DNA of 64,000 nucleotides from NCBI RefSeq assembly GCF_002939945.1, contig NZ_MDEB01000007.1:226193-290192 (forward strand). Direction: 5' to 3'. Of the stretch, positions 16,696-27,303 are shown piece by piece. The translations under genes were made by a program, and so were the position numbers. The notes below the pieces were generated by a model. It was given only the letters and a program-made list of their open reading frames with translations. It made no database searches and was not told where the DNA came from. Each line of letters starts with the position of its first letter. The first letter of the stretch is position 1. This DNA comes from Xanthomonas arboricola pv. populi (lineage in GTDB: Bacteria; Pseudomonadota; Gammaproteobacteria; Xanthomonadales; Xanthomonadaceae).

Positions 16696-17829
16696 TCAGG
16701 CCGCGGAGATGCGCAGGATCGGCTTGATAGTCCGTCCGCTCTCGCTGTCCTCCATCGCCTGGTTGACCTGGTCGAACGCGTAGAAGCGGCAGAGCCTGTC
16801 GAACGGGAAGCGCCCCTGCATGTAGAGGTCGACCAGGACCGGGATGAAGGTGGTGGCGACCACGTCGCCCTGCACGATGCCCATGACGCGCTTGCCCGGG
16901 ATCATCACGTCGTTCACGTTGAACGCGGCCTCGGTGCCCATCTTGGTCGCGCCGACGATGCCGCAGGTACCGAGGATCCCGACGGCGTCGATCGCCTGCC
17001 GCAGTACCTCGGCGCGGCCCGAGCATTCCAGGCTGAAGTCGCAGCCGCCACCGGTAATCTGGCGGATCGCCTCGACCGGATCCTGCTCGCGGCTGTTGAT
17101 CGCGTGCGTGGCGCCCAGCTCCAGTGCCAATTCCAGCCGTTGCGGAACCACGTCCACGGCAATGATCGTGGTGGCGCCCGCCACGCGTGCGGCCATGATC
17201 GCCGCCAGCCCCACCGCGCCAGTGCCGAAGGCGGCGAAACTGTTGCCCGCCCGCACGGCCAGCGCCTTCAGCACCGCCCCGGCGCCGGTCTGGATGCCGC
17301 AGCCAAGCGGGCCTAGCAGCTCCAGCGGGGCGTCCTTGGGCACCTTGACGACGTTGCGCTCGTTGGCGATCGAATAGTTCGAGAAGGACGACTGTCCGAA
17401 GAAGTGGTCGTGCAGGACATGGCCGTGGGCATCGCGCAGGCCGGTGCTGCCATCGCTCCGGCCTCCGCCGAAGTTGAGCGCGGCCATGTTGGAGCAGTGC
17501 GCCGGATGCCCCGTCTCGCACGGCGCGCACAGGCCGCAGGACATGTAGGTCATCACGACATGGTCGCCGGGAGCGACGGCGGTGACGTCCGTCCCGACCG
17601 CTTCGACCACGCCGGCGCCCTCGTGGCCGAGCACGATCGGCAGCGGAGACGGGAAGAACTGGTCGCGGAAGACCATGTCGGTATGGCACACGCCCGATGC
17701 CACGACACGCACCAGCACCTCCCTCGGACCGGGGACCAGCACTTCTGCCTGCTCGATGCTCAGCGCCGCGCCGGCCTCGCGGACGACCGCCACGGTCGAG
17801 GAGAGATTGTTTTCGCTCAGCTGTGACAT
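16696..17829 (-). CDS. Zinc-dependent aryl-alcohol dehydrogenase
   Basis: This 377-residue medium-chain dehydrogenase carries the catalytic zinc ligands in SGVCHTD, GHEGAG and LGCGIQTG, the structural zinc cluster CGLCAPCETGHPAHC and a Rossmann motif in FGTGAVGLAAIMAA. It resembles benzyl/aryl-alcohol dehydrogenases (XylB/AreB group), which oxidise benzylic alcohols to aldehydes with NAD. In this cluster salicyl alcohol (saligenin) is an attractive substrate. The ATG at 17829 was chosen at MSQLSENN, with GGAG 12 or more bases upstream and GGAA adjacent. It is the first gene of the minus-strand cluster and is divergent from a LysR gene across a 233-base region with two inverted repeats. Confidence 0.83.
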   Translation of the reverse strand: MSQLSENNLSSTVAVVREAGAALSIEQAEVLVPGPREVLVRVVASGVCHTDMVFRDQFFPSPLPIVLGHEGAGVVEAVGTDVTAVAPGDHVVMTYMSCGLCAPCETGHPAHCSNMAALNFGGGRSDGSTGLRDAHGHVLHDHFFGQSSFSNYSIANERNVVKVPKDAPLELLGPLGCGIQTGAGAVLKALAVRAGNSFAAFGTGAVGLAAIMAARVAGATTIIAVDVVPQRLELALELGATHAINSREQDPVEAIRQITGGGCDFSLECSGRAEVLRQAIDAVGILGTCGIVGATKMGTEAAFNVNDVMIPGKRVMGIVQGDVVATTFIPVLVDLYMQGRFPFDRLCRFYAFDQVNQAMEDSESGRTIKPILRISAA

Positions 17830-17965
17830 TTCCAATGCACTCCCAGGGTCTTGAATTCGGGTCGGAGCCGCAGTCCGCGCCTGTCCCGTGCAGGCGCGCT
17901 TGCAGATTGAACCGAATGGTTGCGCCGGCAGCACCCCGGTGTCCAAGATAAAATGCGCCCTAATG

Positions 17966-17985
17966 CCATAGTCTCCAAGCTATGG
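17966..17985. promoter_or_regulatory. Inverted repeat in adh/lysR divergent region
   Basis: CCATAG-N8-CTATGG is a perfect 6-bp inverted repeat between the divergent alcohol dehydrogenase and LysR genes. It is a probable LysR operator half-site pair. Confidence 0.45.
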
Positions 17986-18015
17986 AATGCCCGTATCCCA
18001 TTGATTTTATGATTT

Positions 18016-18030
18016 TGTTGCGGCGCAACA
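18016..18030. promoter_or_regulatory. Second inverted repeat in adh/lysR divergent region
   Basis: TGTTGCG-G-CGCAACA is a perfect 7-bp inverted repeat 32 bases before the LysR start codon. It could be the autoregulatory recognition site of the divergent LysR protein. Confidence 0.5.
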
Positions 18031-18062
18031 TTCATTCTATTGACTAGTGACACACTGAACCG

Positions 18063-18998
18063 ATGAGCATCGACATCAGGCAGATCAAGAAGTTCGTGGC
18101 CGTGGCGAAGACGCGCAACTTCACCCGGGCAGCCGGGCTGCTGCACATGACCCAGCCGTCGCTGAGCAAGCAGATTCAGCAACTGGAGGAACGGCTGGGA
18201 GCCCGCCTGTTCCAGCGCGACAGCCGCCCCATCCGGCTGACCGAGGCGGGCCGGCGTTTCTACGAGGATGCGCTGGCCGTGCTGGACCGGGTCGAACAGA
18301 TGGAACAGACGGCCCGGCGCCTGGGACTGGGCGGCAAGCGCATCTTCAACGTCGGCTTCGTCGCCTCCGCCCTCTACGGCGGCCTGCCGACCGTCATGAG
18401 ACGGCTCATGGAGCAACGCGAGGACGTGGAAGTGCGCTGGCTGGAGATGACCTCGATGGAGCAGCAGGATGCGCTGCGGCACGGGATCATCGACGTGGGC
18501 TTCGGCAGGATCATCACCGGCGATGCGTCGGTGACTCGCGTCGTCCTGCGCCAGGAGCGGCTGTTCCTGGCCCTGTCCCCGGAGCACCGGCTCGCGCGCA
18601 AATCCGGGGCGGTTCGACTGCTGGAGCTGGATGGATCGGACATCATCGTCTATCCAAGCCAGCCACGACCGAGTTACGCCGACCAGGTGCTGTCGCTGCT
18701 GCGCGAACATGGCGCGCGTCCGCAGGAAGTGCATGAGGTCAAGGAGCTGCAAACGGCCCTGGCTCTCGTCACCGCGGGCAGCGGCGCCTGCCTGATCCCG
18801 GCCACGGCCCGCCACCTGAGGCCGTCGCTGGTCTACCGGCCGGTGGCGGACGCCGACGCGATGAGCCCCATTGTCATGAACTACCGCAGCCGCGACGAGG
18901 ATCCGATCATCGCTGTCATCAAGGACGTGACCCGCTCGCTCTACCAGGAACGTCCCGACTGGCTCGAGCCCGCCTACAACGTCATCCCGGACTTCTAG
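18063..18998 (+). CDS. LysR-type regulator of the aromatic cluster
   Basis: The 311-residue protein has the LysR helix-turn-helix at about 5-64 (FTRAAGLLHMTQPSLSKQIQ, LEERLGARLFQR) and a periplasmic-binding-like effector domain. It is divergent from the aryl-alcohol dehydrogenase gene. Regulators of the CatR/BenM/ClcR type respond to muconate or benzoate, and NahR/SalR to salicylate; either kind of ligand would suit this locus. It has an ordinary length and an intact sequence. Its promoter region contains the two inverted repeats listed. Ligand identity is inferred from context only. Confidence 0.85.
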   Translation: MSIDIRQIKKFVAVAKTRNFTRAAGLLHMTQPSLSKQIQQLEERLGARLFQRDSRPIRLTEAGRRFYEDALAVLDRVEQMEQTARRLGLGGKRIFNVGFVASALYGGLPTVMRRLMEQREDVEVRWLEMTSMEQQDALRHGIIDVGFGRIITGDASVTRVVLRQERLFLALSPEHRLARKSGAVRLLELDGSDIIVYPSQPRPSYADQVLSLLREHGARPQEVHEVKELQTALALVTAGSGACLIPATARHLRPSLVYRPVADADAMSPIVMNYRSRDEDPIIAVIKDVTRSLYQERPDWLEPAYNVIPDF

Positions 18999-19337
18999 TG
19001 TCGCGTCGGAAAGCCGATCCTGCGACAGCAGTAGAAGCGGCGGCTTGGCCCGGCCTCGGAGAGCATCTGGGCGGGCCCACCGCTGCAGCCGGCGGGCTGG
19101 CGCTGCAGGCGATGGGACGGCTAGCCGAGCAGCCGCTGCGGGAAGCAGGAACCTCGCTGAACGCTGCGATTGCAAACGGGCGGTTTCAGCTGCTGAGGGT
19201 CACGGCCATTTATTCGGCAGGATCGCTGCCCTACAGTGAGGCGCTTGGCTCACGCCTGCCGCTGGCCCCTGCAAGCCTTGCGTCGTTCGATCCAGCGCAG
19301 TTGCCGGGGCGTGCACACCCTTCAGAAAGGAATTGCG
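18999..19337. other. Intergenic stretch between lysR and SDR genes
   Basis: No gene is supported. A hairpin follows the LysR stop directly (listed separately). Confidence 0.5.
19000..19026 (+). terminator. Hairpin after lysR stop
   Basis: GTCGC (19000-19004) pairs with GCGAC (19022-19026), and an inner TCGG-AAAG-CCGA extends the stem. No T-run follows. It is a probable 3' end structure of the LysR transcript. Confidence 0.4.
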
Positions 19338-20072
19338 ATGACAACCCATCACAAGATCGCGCTGGTCACCGGCGCCACCCGCGGCATCGGCCTGGAAACC
19401 AGCCGCCAGTTCGCCAAGGCCGGGGTCCTGGTGCTGCTTGCCGGACGCAGCCTTCAGCGCGCCGCCACCGCCGCCGACGTGCTGAAGGCCGAAGGCCTGT
19501 CGGTCGAGCCGATCGCACTCGACGTCACCCAGACCGCAAGCATCCAGTCCGCCGTCGCCGCCGTCACTGCGCGCTTCGGCAAGCTCGACATCCTGGTCAA
19601 CAATGCCGGCGTGCTGCTCGATGCCGCGGACAAGGCGCCGTCTCAGCAGACCTTGGCCTGCTGGCGGGAAACCTTCGACACGAACGTGTTCGCCGTGGTC
19701 GAAGTGACCCAGGCATTCCTGCCGCTGCTCAGGGCCGCCCCGGCTGCGCGCATCGTCAATCTGTCCAGCCAGCTCGGCTCGTTCGGACTGCATACCGATC
19801 CGGCCTCGGGCATCTACGACTTCAAGATCCCGGCCTACAACGCGTCCAAGAGCGTGGTCAACGCCTGGACCGTGCACTTGGCCTACGAGCTGCGCGACAC
19901 CCCGATCAAGGTCAATGCGGTGCACCCGGGCTACGTGCAGACGGACATGAACGGCGGCCAGGGCGAGATCGACATCCCCACCGGCGCCAAGAGCAGCGTG
20001 GACATGGCCCTGTTGGACGCGGACGGCCCGACCGGTACCTTTACCCACCTGGGCAAGACGCTGCCCTGGTAA
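19338..20072 (+). CDS. Short-chain dehydrogenase/reductase
   Basis: The 244-residue classical SDR has the cofactor motif TGATRGIG at about 11-18, NNAG near 87-90, a catalytic serine in NLSSQLG and the YxxxK motif YNASK. The post-active-site stretch VNAVHPGYVQTDM is also typical. A carbonyl-reductase-like role with NADP(H) is likely; the substrate is unknown. The ATG at 19338 has GAAAGGA upstream. It precedes an exported esterase gene by 68 bases on the same strand and may help process plant-derived compounds, but that is inference. Confidence 0.83.
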   Translation: MTTHHKIALVTGATRGIGLETSRQFAKAGVLVLLAGRSLQRAATAADVLKAEGLSVEPIALDVTQTASIQSAVAAVTARFGKLDILVNNAGVLLDAADKAPSQQTLACWRETFDTNVFAVVEVTQAFLPLLRAAPAARIVNLSSQLGSFGLHTDPASGIYDFKIPAYNASKSVVNAWTVHLAYELRDTPIKVNAVHPGYVQTDMNGGQGEIDIPTGAKSSVDMALLDADGPTGTFTHLGKTLPW

Positions 20073-20140
20073 TCCGTTGCAAGGCCCCGGCTGCGAGGCC
20101 GGATTCCTGTGATTCACCGCCAGCCGAACAGAGATGACCC

Positions 20141-21697
20141 ATGACGGCAACACGGCTCGCAGCGTCGATGCTGCTTTTCCTGGGCGCGCTGCTTGGCGCG
20201 CACGCGTCCCATGCGGCGACACTGCACGTGGCGCAGGGCGCGTTGCACGGGACACGCTCCAAGGGAGTCGACGCCTATCTGGGCGTCCCTTACGCCGCTC
20301 CGCCGGTGGGCGCCAGTCGCTGGCGCATGCCTGCGCCGGCACCCGCATGGAAAGGCGTCCGCGCGGCCACGCGCTTCGGCGCCAGCTGCCAGCAGGAAAT
20401 TTCCGGTGGCTTCGGGCCGTGGAGTTCCGAGTACCAGGTGAGCGGCAAGGTCAGCGAGGATTGCCTCTACCTCAATGTATGGCGTCCCTCCCGGCCCCAG
20501 ACCGGCAAGCTGCCGATCATGGTCTGGATCCATGGTGGCGGCTTCAGCTCCGGATCCGGCGCGGTGCCGATCTATGATGGCGCAGCGGTGGCGGCCAAGG
20601 GCGTCATCTTTGTCAACATCAACTATCGCGTCGGCATGTTCGGCTTTCTCGCCCATCCCGCACTGTCGCAGGAGGGCATCGGCTCGGGCAACTATGGCCT
20701 TGGCGACATCGTGGCCGCACTGAAGTGGGTGCGCGACAATGCTGCGGCGCTGGGTGGCGATCCCGAGCAGATCACTCTCGCCGGCCAGTCCGCCGGCTCC
20801 ATGGCCATCCACGACCTGATGGTGAGTCCGGCCGCCAAAGGCCTGTTTGCGCGGGTGATCTCCGAAAGCGGTCCGGGCATGGGGCGTCCGCCCGAGCCGT
20901 TGAAGCAGGCCGAAGACGTGGGCGTGCGGCTGGCCGAGGCCGCCGGTGTCACCAGCATCGAGCAGCTGCGCGCCCTTCCGGCGCAGAAGCTGGTGGACGC
21001 TGAGAAGAGGCTCGGCCCAGCCGCGGGCATGCTGCGGTTCGCCCCGGTGATCGATGGCGGCTTCATCCCGATCGATCCCTACGGCAGCGCCGCCGGCACT
21101 TACCTCGATACGCCGATCCTGGCCGGCATGAATGCCGACGAGGCCTTCAGCTTGCCCGTCGACACCCAAGAAAAATTGCAATCGGATATCGATCAGTTGT
21201 TCGGCCCGATGGCAGCGATGGCCAGGGGGGTCTATCGCGTCGACCAGCCTGGCGACATCAAGGACCTGAATCGCCTGATCCGGCGCGAGCGCGGCTTGGC
21301 CTCCAGTTGGGCCTGGGCCCGGCAACGCGTCGCGACCAGCCAGCACCCGATCTTCATGTATCTGTTCAACCACGTCGAGCCGGGTTCCGGACCATGGCGA
21401 AGCTTCCACACCTCGGAAGTCCCCTATGCGTTGGCAACGCTCGATCGCTCGCCTGGCCGCGCCTTCGCCGCCAACGACACGGCATTGTCTGCGCAGATGT
21501 CCAGCTACTGGATCAATTTCGTCAAGCACGGCGACCCCAATGGCGGCGGCCTTCCAAAGTGGCAGGCCTATCGGGACTCGGCGCCTTCGATGATGGTGAT
21601 CGGGACGGACTCGCACATGGCGCCGATGCTCACGCCGGAAAAGCGCGCGTTCTACCAGGGCGTGATCGAAGGCGACGTGCAGTTGACGCTGTTCTGA
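20141..21697 (+). CDS. Exported type-B carboxylesterase
   Basis: The 518-residue protein has a signal peptide cleaved near AHASHA and an alpha/beta-hydrolase carboxylesterase B domain. The nucleophile Ser217 lies in AGQSAGS, the oxyanion Gly in HGGGF at 131-135, an acidic residue in GMNADEAF and a likely catalytic His in FHTSEVPY. Such enzymes hydrolyse esters in the periplasm or outside the cell. It lies before an exported GH1 glucosidase and beside salicylate catabolism. Acylated phenolic glucosides such as salicortin-type compounds are therefore possible substrates, though sequence alone cannot show this. Confidence 0.87.
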   Translation: MTATRLAASMLLFLGALLGAHASHAATLHVAQGALHGTRSKGVDAYLGVPYAAPPVGASRWRMPAPAPAWKGVRAATRFGASCQQEISGGFGPWSSEYQVSGKVSEDCLYLNVWRPSRPQTGKLPIMVWIHGGGFSSGSGAVPIYDGAAVAAKGVIFVNINYRVGMFGFLAHPALSQEGIGSGNYGLGDIVAALKWVRDNAAALGGDPEQITLAGQSAGSMAIHDLMVSPAAKGLFARVISESGPGMGRPPEPLKQAEDVGVRLAEAAGVTSIEQLRALPAQKLVDAEKRLGPAAGMLRFAPVIDGGFIPIDPYGSAAGTYLDTPILAGMNADEAFSLPVDTQEKLQSDIDQLFGPMAAMARGVYRVDQPGDIKDLNRLIRRERGLASSWAWARQRVATSQHPIFMYLFNHVEPGSGPWRSFHTSEVPYALATLDRSPGRAFAANDTALSAQMSSYWINFVKHGDPNGGGLPKWQAYRDSAPSMMVIGTDSHMAPMLTPEKRAFYQGVIEGDVQLTLF

Positions 21698-21850
21698 GCC
21701 AGCACCCAGCACCAGGCCACCACGCATGCCGGGATGTTGCGCCAAGCGATGTTCCCAGATGCGACTTGTCGTCTGAGCGGCACGCATGCAGCAGTCATCG
21801 CTCCCCGTGTTGAGAAGACCGACTAGAAGCGGACAAGGACAGACCACCTC

Positions 21851-23356
21851 ATGCGAAACATGATTCTCCTAGCCGCCGGCATCATTGCCACCTCAGGGCT
21901 GGCAGCGAGTACCGCCGGTCCGGCGGCAGCGGCCGAACACACCGGCGACGCCGAGCACCCAGGCAGCGCCCCCTTCCTCTGGGGCGCCTCATCGGCCGCG
22001 TTCCAGGTCGAAGGCGCCACGTCGGCCGAAGGCCGCGGCAAGTCGATATGGGACGTCTACCTGGATGATGAACATCTCGGCCAGAACAACGCCTCAGGCA
22101 GGACCGCGATCAACTTCTACGATCGCAGCCAATACCTGAAGGACATCGAGCTATTCAGGAGGATGGGCCTGACCAGCTACCGGTTTTCCGTCGCTTGGCC
22201 GCGCATCATTCCCGATGGCACCGGCAAGGTGAACATGCGGGCTGTCGCGCACTATCGACGTTTCATCGATGACCTGCGCGCAGCGGGCATCGAACCCATG
22301 CTGACCCTTTACCACTGGGACATGCCCGAGTCGCTGGCCAAGGCCGGCGGCTGGGACAATCGGGAGTCAATCGACTGGTATGCGCACTATGCCAAGGTGG
22401 TCTTCGACAACTTCCACGACAAGGTCAACCTCTACGTACTCGTCAACGAGCCACTGGTCGAGAGCGCCTACACTAATACGGTCGCCGAGCGCTTGGCCGG
22501 CAGGCCGGGGCCGTTTCTGATCGTGCCGGACGCTGACCACCTGCAGGTGTCGCTCCGTCGCTTCAACCACATCCTGCTGGCCGCAGCCGCGGCCAAGCGC
22601 GAGTTCAACCAGGCCGGCTACCATGGCAGGCTAGGCGTTGCGCTACCGCTGTTTCCGATCCTCACCGACAAGGGCGCGACCCGAGCCGATGCGCAAGCCG
22701 CCACCTTGGCCGATGGTATCGTCAACCGCTGGTTTCTCGACGGCATGTACAAGGGAGCCTATCCCGCCGACGTCCTCAAGCTGGCCTCGGACATGAAGCT
22801 CGACATCGACGTGCATCCCGGCGATGCCGCGCAGGTGACCGCAGCTGGGCTCGACTTCCTGGGCATCAACTATTATGCGCCGCTGTTCGTACGGCAGCGC
22901 GCCGGCACGCAGGGATACGGCGCGGAGAGCTTCATCCCGCCGTTAACCGACGCCGCCTTCAATGGCCCGGTACGCCCGGACCAATTCACCGCCGTGCTCG
23001 ACCGCATACGCATCGAGTACGCGAATCCGGCGGTCTACATCACCGAGAATGGCGCGGGATTTCCCGGCGACGATGTTCTGAAGAACGGCGTGATCAACGA
23101 TGCCCGCCGCTGTCTTTACATCGTCGACCACGTCGCCGCGATGCAAAAGGCAATGGCCAAGGGCGCGGACGTACGCGGCTATCACGTCTGGTCGAGCCAC
23201 GACAACCTCGAATGGCTGTCCGGCTACGGCAGCCGCTTCGGCATGATTTACGTCGATTTCGATTCCCAGGCGCGGATCTCCAAGGAAAGCGCAAAGACAT
23301 ATGCGCGCATCATCCAGGCCGGCTCGCCGACAGGCATGAGTTGCCCGGAAGACTGA
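21851..23356 (+). CDS. Exported GH1 beta-glucosidase
   Basis: The 501-residue glycoside hydrolase family 1 enzyme has an N-terminal signal peptide ending near GPAAAA, which is uncommon for GH1. It has the acid/base Glu200 in LVNEPLV and the nucleophile Glu399 in YITENGAG. The substrate-binding FLWGASSAAFQVEGA and the C-terminal VWSSHDNLEWLSGYG are also typical. GH1 enzymes release glucose from beta-glucosides, including aryl glucosides such as salicin and arbutin. The gene follows the carboxylesterase by 153 bases. Export implies hydrolysis outside the cytoplasm, so the aglycone would then cross into the cell. Confidence 0.93.
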   Translation: MRNMILLAAGIIATSGLAASTAGPAAAAEHTGDAEHPGSAPFLWGASSAAFQVEGATSAEGRGKSIWDVYLDDEHLGQNNASGRTAINFYDRSQYLKDIELFRRMGLTSYRFSVAWPRIIPDGTGKVNMRAVAHYRRFIDDLRAAGIEPMLTLYHWDMPESLAKAGGWDNRESIDWYAHYAKVVFDNFHDKVNLYVLVNEPLVESAYTNTVAERLAGRPGPFLIVPDADHLQVSLRRFNHILLAAAAAKREFNQAGYHGRLGVALPLFPILTDKGATRADAQAATLADGIVNRWFLDGMYKGAYPADVLKLASDMKLDIDVHPGDAAQVTAAGLDFLGINYYAPLFVRQRAGTQGYGAESFIPPLTDAAFNGPVRPDQFTAVLDRIRIEYANPAVYITENGAGFPGDDVLKNGVINDARRCLYIVDHVAAMQKAMAKGADVRGYHVWSSHDNLEWLSGYGSRFGMIYVDFDSQARISKESAKTYARIIQAGSPTGMSCPED

Positions 23357-23788
23357 GCTCTGGCACCACGACGGCGGCCTATGGTGGCGGTCCCACCACA
23401 GGCGCCCTTCCAGGTGCCGAAACTGAACTGCGGGTCCTCGGCGTGGCGTTGCGCAAAAGGTCTGTGCGCATAGTGCTAAACCGAGTACGAAGATGTGAGA
23501 GCTCATGGCCCGCTGCCGGCGAGCAGCGCCATCGAGTCCAGCTCGACGGCGCCAACAATCTCCGCAGCCATCACGATGCCACTCGATACGACCGCGTTCT
23601 TAACCGCGCTGCTGGACGAGCCCGCGTGGGTGTTGACGGCTGCTTGCGTACACCCGATCGAGTTGCCGATTACGGTCCTTTTCATCCTCTGCTTTGAATG
23701 CACGCATGGATTGCACGGCTACCTGGTACTGGCGATTGCCGCAGAATATCCCGCGACGGCATCACGCTGCCGCGGGGGACACGCGCGC
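23357..23788. other. Intergenic stretch between convergent GH1 and gfa genes
   Basis: No gene, repeat or clear terminator was recognised; short open frames lack ribosome sites and family features. Confidence 0.5.
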
Positions 23789-24361
23789 TTAGACAAGGAC
23801 GCCGGTACGACGCGCGGTATGCGCGGACAACGCATCCATCAGTGGCGGGTTGAGCACGTCGTACGGTGGCAGGCCGAGCTCGTCGAGGCGGGCACGTATG
23901 CCATCCATCTGCTCCGGGCGGGCGCCGCCGCCCTCAATGATCGACGAAACGAATGCGGCAAAGCGCGGTTCCTCCCAGCCATCCTCGGTCGAGCGCTCGA
24001 CGTGGATGAAGTCCAGGCCATGAAACGCGTGCTCGGTATTTTCGATGCGGCCGTACATGTGCACGCCGCAGGCGTTGCAGCGATGACGCTGGATGGTCGC
24101 GGTCTCGTCGACGATTTCCAGCTTGTCGGCGTTCGCGGTGACGCTCACCTTGTCGCGTGCTACCACGCCGACCAGCGAGAACACCGCGCCTTCAGGCTTC
24201 CAGCACTTGGTGCAGCCACAGACATGGTTGTGGGCGACGTTGGTGTCGACCTTGACCTCGACGGCGTCCTGCGCGCACAGGCAGCGGAGCGTTCCACCGT
24301 TGAAACCGGAGCGACCTGCAACAACGCCGGTGTCGACGGACGGATGGATGGATGTAGCCAT
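23789..24361 (-). CDS. gfa: S-(hydroxymethyl)glutathione synthase
   Basis: The 190-residue protein matches the glutathione-dependent formaldehyde-activating enzyme family, with zinc-binding cysteines in [14 protein letters not shown] and [10 protein letters not shown]. It is proposed to speed or aid the joining of formaldehyde and glutathione, the substrate of AdhC, although that activity is debated for the family. GAGGAAAT precedes the ATG. It follows adhC by 61 bases in the same direction, forming a formaldehyde-detoxification pair. No S-formylglutathione hydrolase gene is in the window. Confidence 0.9.
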   Translation of the reverse strand: MATSIHPSVDTGVVAGRSGFNGGTLRCLCAQDAVEVKVDTNVAHNHVCGCTKCWKPEGAVFSLVGVVARDKVSVTANADKLEIVDETATIQRHRCNACGVHMYGRIENTEHAFHGLDFIHVERSTEDGWEEPRFAAFVSSIIEGGGARPEQMDGIRARLDELGLPPYDVLNPPLMDALSAHTARRTGVLV

Positions 24362-24422
24362 GTTTATTTCCTCGCTGTGGGTTGCTTCAGCCCCCGGGGG
24401 GCAGGCGAAAGCTGTACGGGAT

Positions 24423-25707
<1,285 letters not shown>

Positions 25708-25745
25708 CAAAATGGAACTCCTTAGAACCACTCCCCGGTCCGCCC

Positions 25746-26687
25746 ATGCAAAATGAGCTCGAACTGCTGCGCATCTTCCGCAGCGCCGCTGAGTCGACCA
25801 GCTTCCGCGATGCGGCGGTCCGGCTGGGCTCCTCGCCGCAGGGCGTGACTCGGGCCATCAAGGTCCTGGAGAAGCACTATGACGAAGTACTGTTCCACCG
25901 CAGTACGCGCCAGGTGCGGATCACCGCGTTCGGCGAAGCGCTGCTGAAGCGGATCCGGCCGACCCTCGATCAGTTCGAGCAGCTCTGGCAGCCAAGCCGC
26001 CCCGACCGTGACGAAGCGGTCACCGGCATCGTCCGGGTCAGCGCACCGCACAGCCTCGGCACGCGGGCAGTGCTGCCGGCGCTGCAGCGCGTCGCCCGGC
26101 GCCACCCCGCGATCACCCTGGATGTGCGGCTTTCGGACCGAATCAGCGATGCGGTCGACGAGGGCATCGATGTGGGCGTGCGGGTCGGCTTCATGCACGA
26201 CAGCCGCTTCGTCGCGCGCCAGGCCGCTAACATGTCGCTGTACACGGTGGCAGCACCGGAGCTGCTCGCGCACCTCGGCGAACCGGCCGATATCGATGCG
26301 CTGGGCGCGTTGCCCATCACCGCCTCGCTGGACATCAACACCGGGCGTCCGTGGCCTTGGTACTTCAAGGCTGGGCGACAGTGGAGCCCGACCTCCCCGG
26401 CCTTCACTGCCGATGACGCGGATATGGAAATGGGCGCCGTGCTGGCCGGCATCGCCTTTGGCCAGCTCGCCGATTACATGGCCGTCCCCTACATCGCCGA
26501 GGGCCGGCTGGTACGGGTCTTGCGGGACGTGGAGCCGGCGGCCTGGGGGTTGTATGTCTACCGCCCCCAGCGTGGGCCGGTGCCGGCGCGGATCCGCGCA
26601 GTGTTCGACGAGCTGCACGCCGCGGTTGCCACATTGCCGTCGCTGGAAAAACGTGAAGCTCCCCCTACGGCGGACACCGGCACCTAA
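25746..26687 (+). CDS. LysR-type regulator divergent from adhC-gfa
   Basis: The 313-residue LysR protein has an N-terminal winged helix (LLRIFRSAAESTSFRDAAVR, SSPQGVTRAIKVLEKHYDE) and an effector-binding domain with VRVSAPHSLGTRAVLP. The ATG at 25746 suits the family N-terminus, though no good ribosome site precedes it; upstream in-frame starts exist back to 25680 and beyond. Its divergence from adhC-gfa and the inverted repeat between them suggest control of the formaldehyde genes by an unknown ligand. Many formaldehyde operons are instead controlled by FrmR, which is absent here. Confidence 0.8.
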   Translation: MQNELELLRIFRSAAESTSFRDAAVRLGSSPQGVTRAIKVLEKHYDEVLFHRSTRQVRITAFGEALLKRIRPTLDQFEQLWQPSRPDRDEAVTGIVRVSAPHSLGTRAVLPALQRVARRHPAITLDVRLSDRISDAVDEGIDVGVRVGFMHDSRFVARQAANMSLYTVAAPELLAHLGEPADIDALGALPITASLDINTGRPWPWYFKAGRQWSPTSPAFTADDADMEMGAVLAGIAFGQLADYMAVPYIAEGRLVRVLRDVEPAAWGLYVYRPQRGPVPARIRAVFDELHAAVATLPSLEKREAPPTADTGT

Positions 26688-26766
26688 GATGTCCGGCGGC
26701 GTCAACGGACCCTCCGCGCCCACAGCGGTCGGCATAGCGGCGGGACGAGGTGGCGTGTAACGCCGG

Positions 26767-27303
26767 TTAGCGGAGCAGCGCAACGCCGATGAACCGCATG
26801 TGGTGAAGGATCTCGCGCAGGATCAATAGCCTTGCCGCAAAATCGGCGTCGTGTGGCAGGCCCTGCTGGCGGGCGGTACTGCCGTAGCTGACGGCGGCCA
26901 GGCGTCCGAACAACCCTTCCACGGCCTGCAGATCCAGTTCGATCCGGCCCGCCTCCGCCCGGAACCCGGACGCCAGCACCACCTCAAAAAGCGCTTCATC
27001 GGCATACAACAGGTGGTCGGCCAGGGCCGGCAGCCCCCAGTCCTTCATGATCTCGTCCTCGACGGTGGCGATCGCCACTTCCAGTGCCGCCGCGTTCGGA
27101 AACGTTCCGTTGAAGCAGCCGTCAACCAGCATCTGGACACCAACCTGCAGCAGCCTGGCCTCGATACGCCCCTGGCAGCCGACCAGCAATTCGCTGGTTG
27201 CCGCTCCGATCCGTAACAGCACCGCGCCCTCGTCCGGGCCGGCATCTTCCAGTGCCTTCACCAGGGCGGGGTCGACATCGGCGATGTGGTGGCGGGTGGC
27301 CAT
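26767..27303 (-). CDS. Conserved-looking protein of unknown function
   Basis: The 178-residue protein is not recognised. It begins MATRHHIADVDPALV, is predicted mixed alpha/beta then mostly helical, and contains LRIGAATSELLVG and ILREILHHMRFIGVALL near the end. No signal peptide, membrane span, Cys motif or catalytic signature is seen. The start at 27303 was chosen over longer Arg-rich extensions with the composition of non-coding GC-rich DNA. It converges with the LysR gene, with 79 bases between them. Confidence 0.55.
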   Translation of the reverse strand: MATRHHIADVDPALVKALEDAGPDEGAVLLRIGAATSELLVGCQGRIEARLLQVGVQMLVDGCFNGTFPNAAALEVAIATVEDEIMKDWGLPALADHLLYADEALFEVVLASGFRAEAGRIELDLQAVEGLFGRLAAVSYGSTARQQGLPHDADFAARLLILREILHHMRFIGVALLR

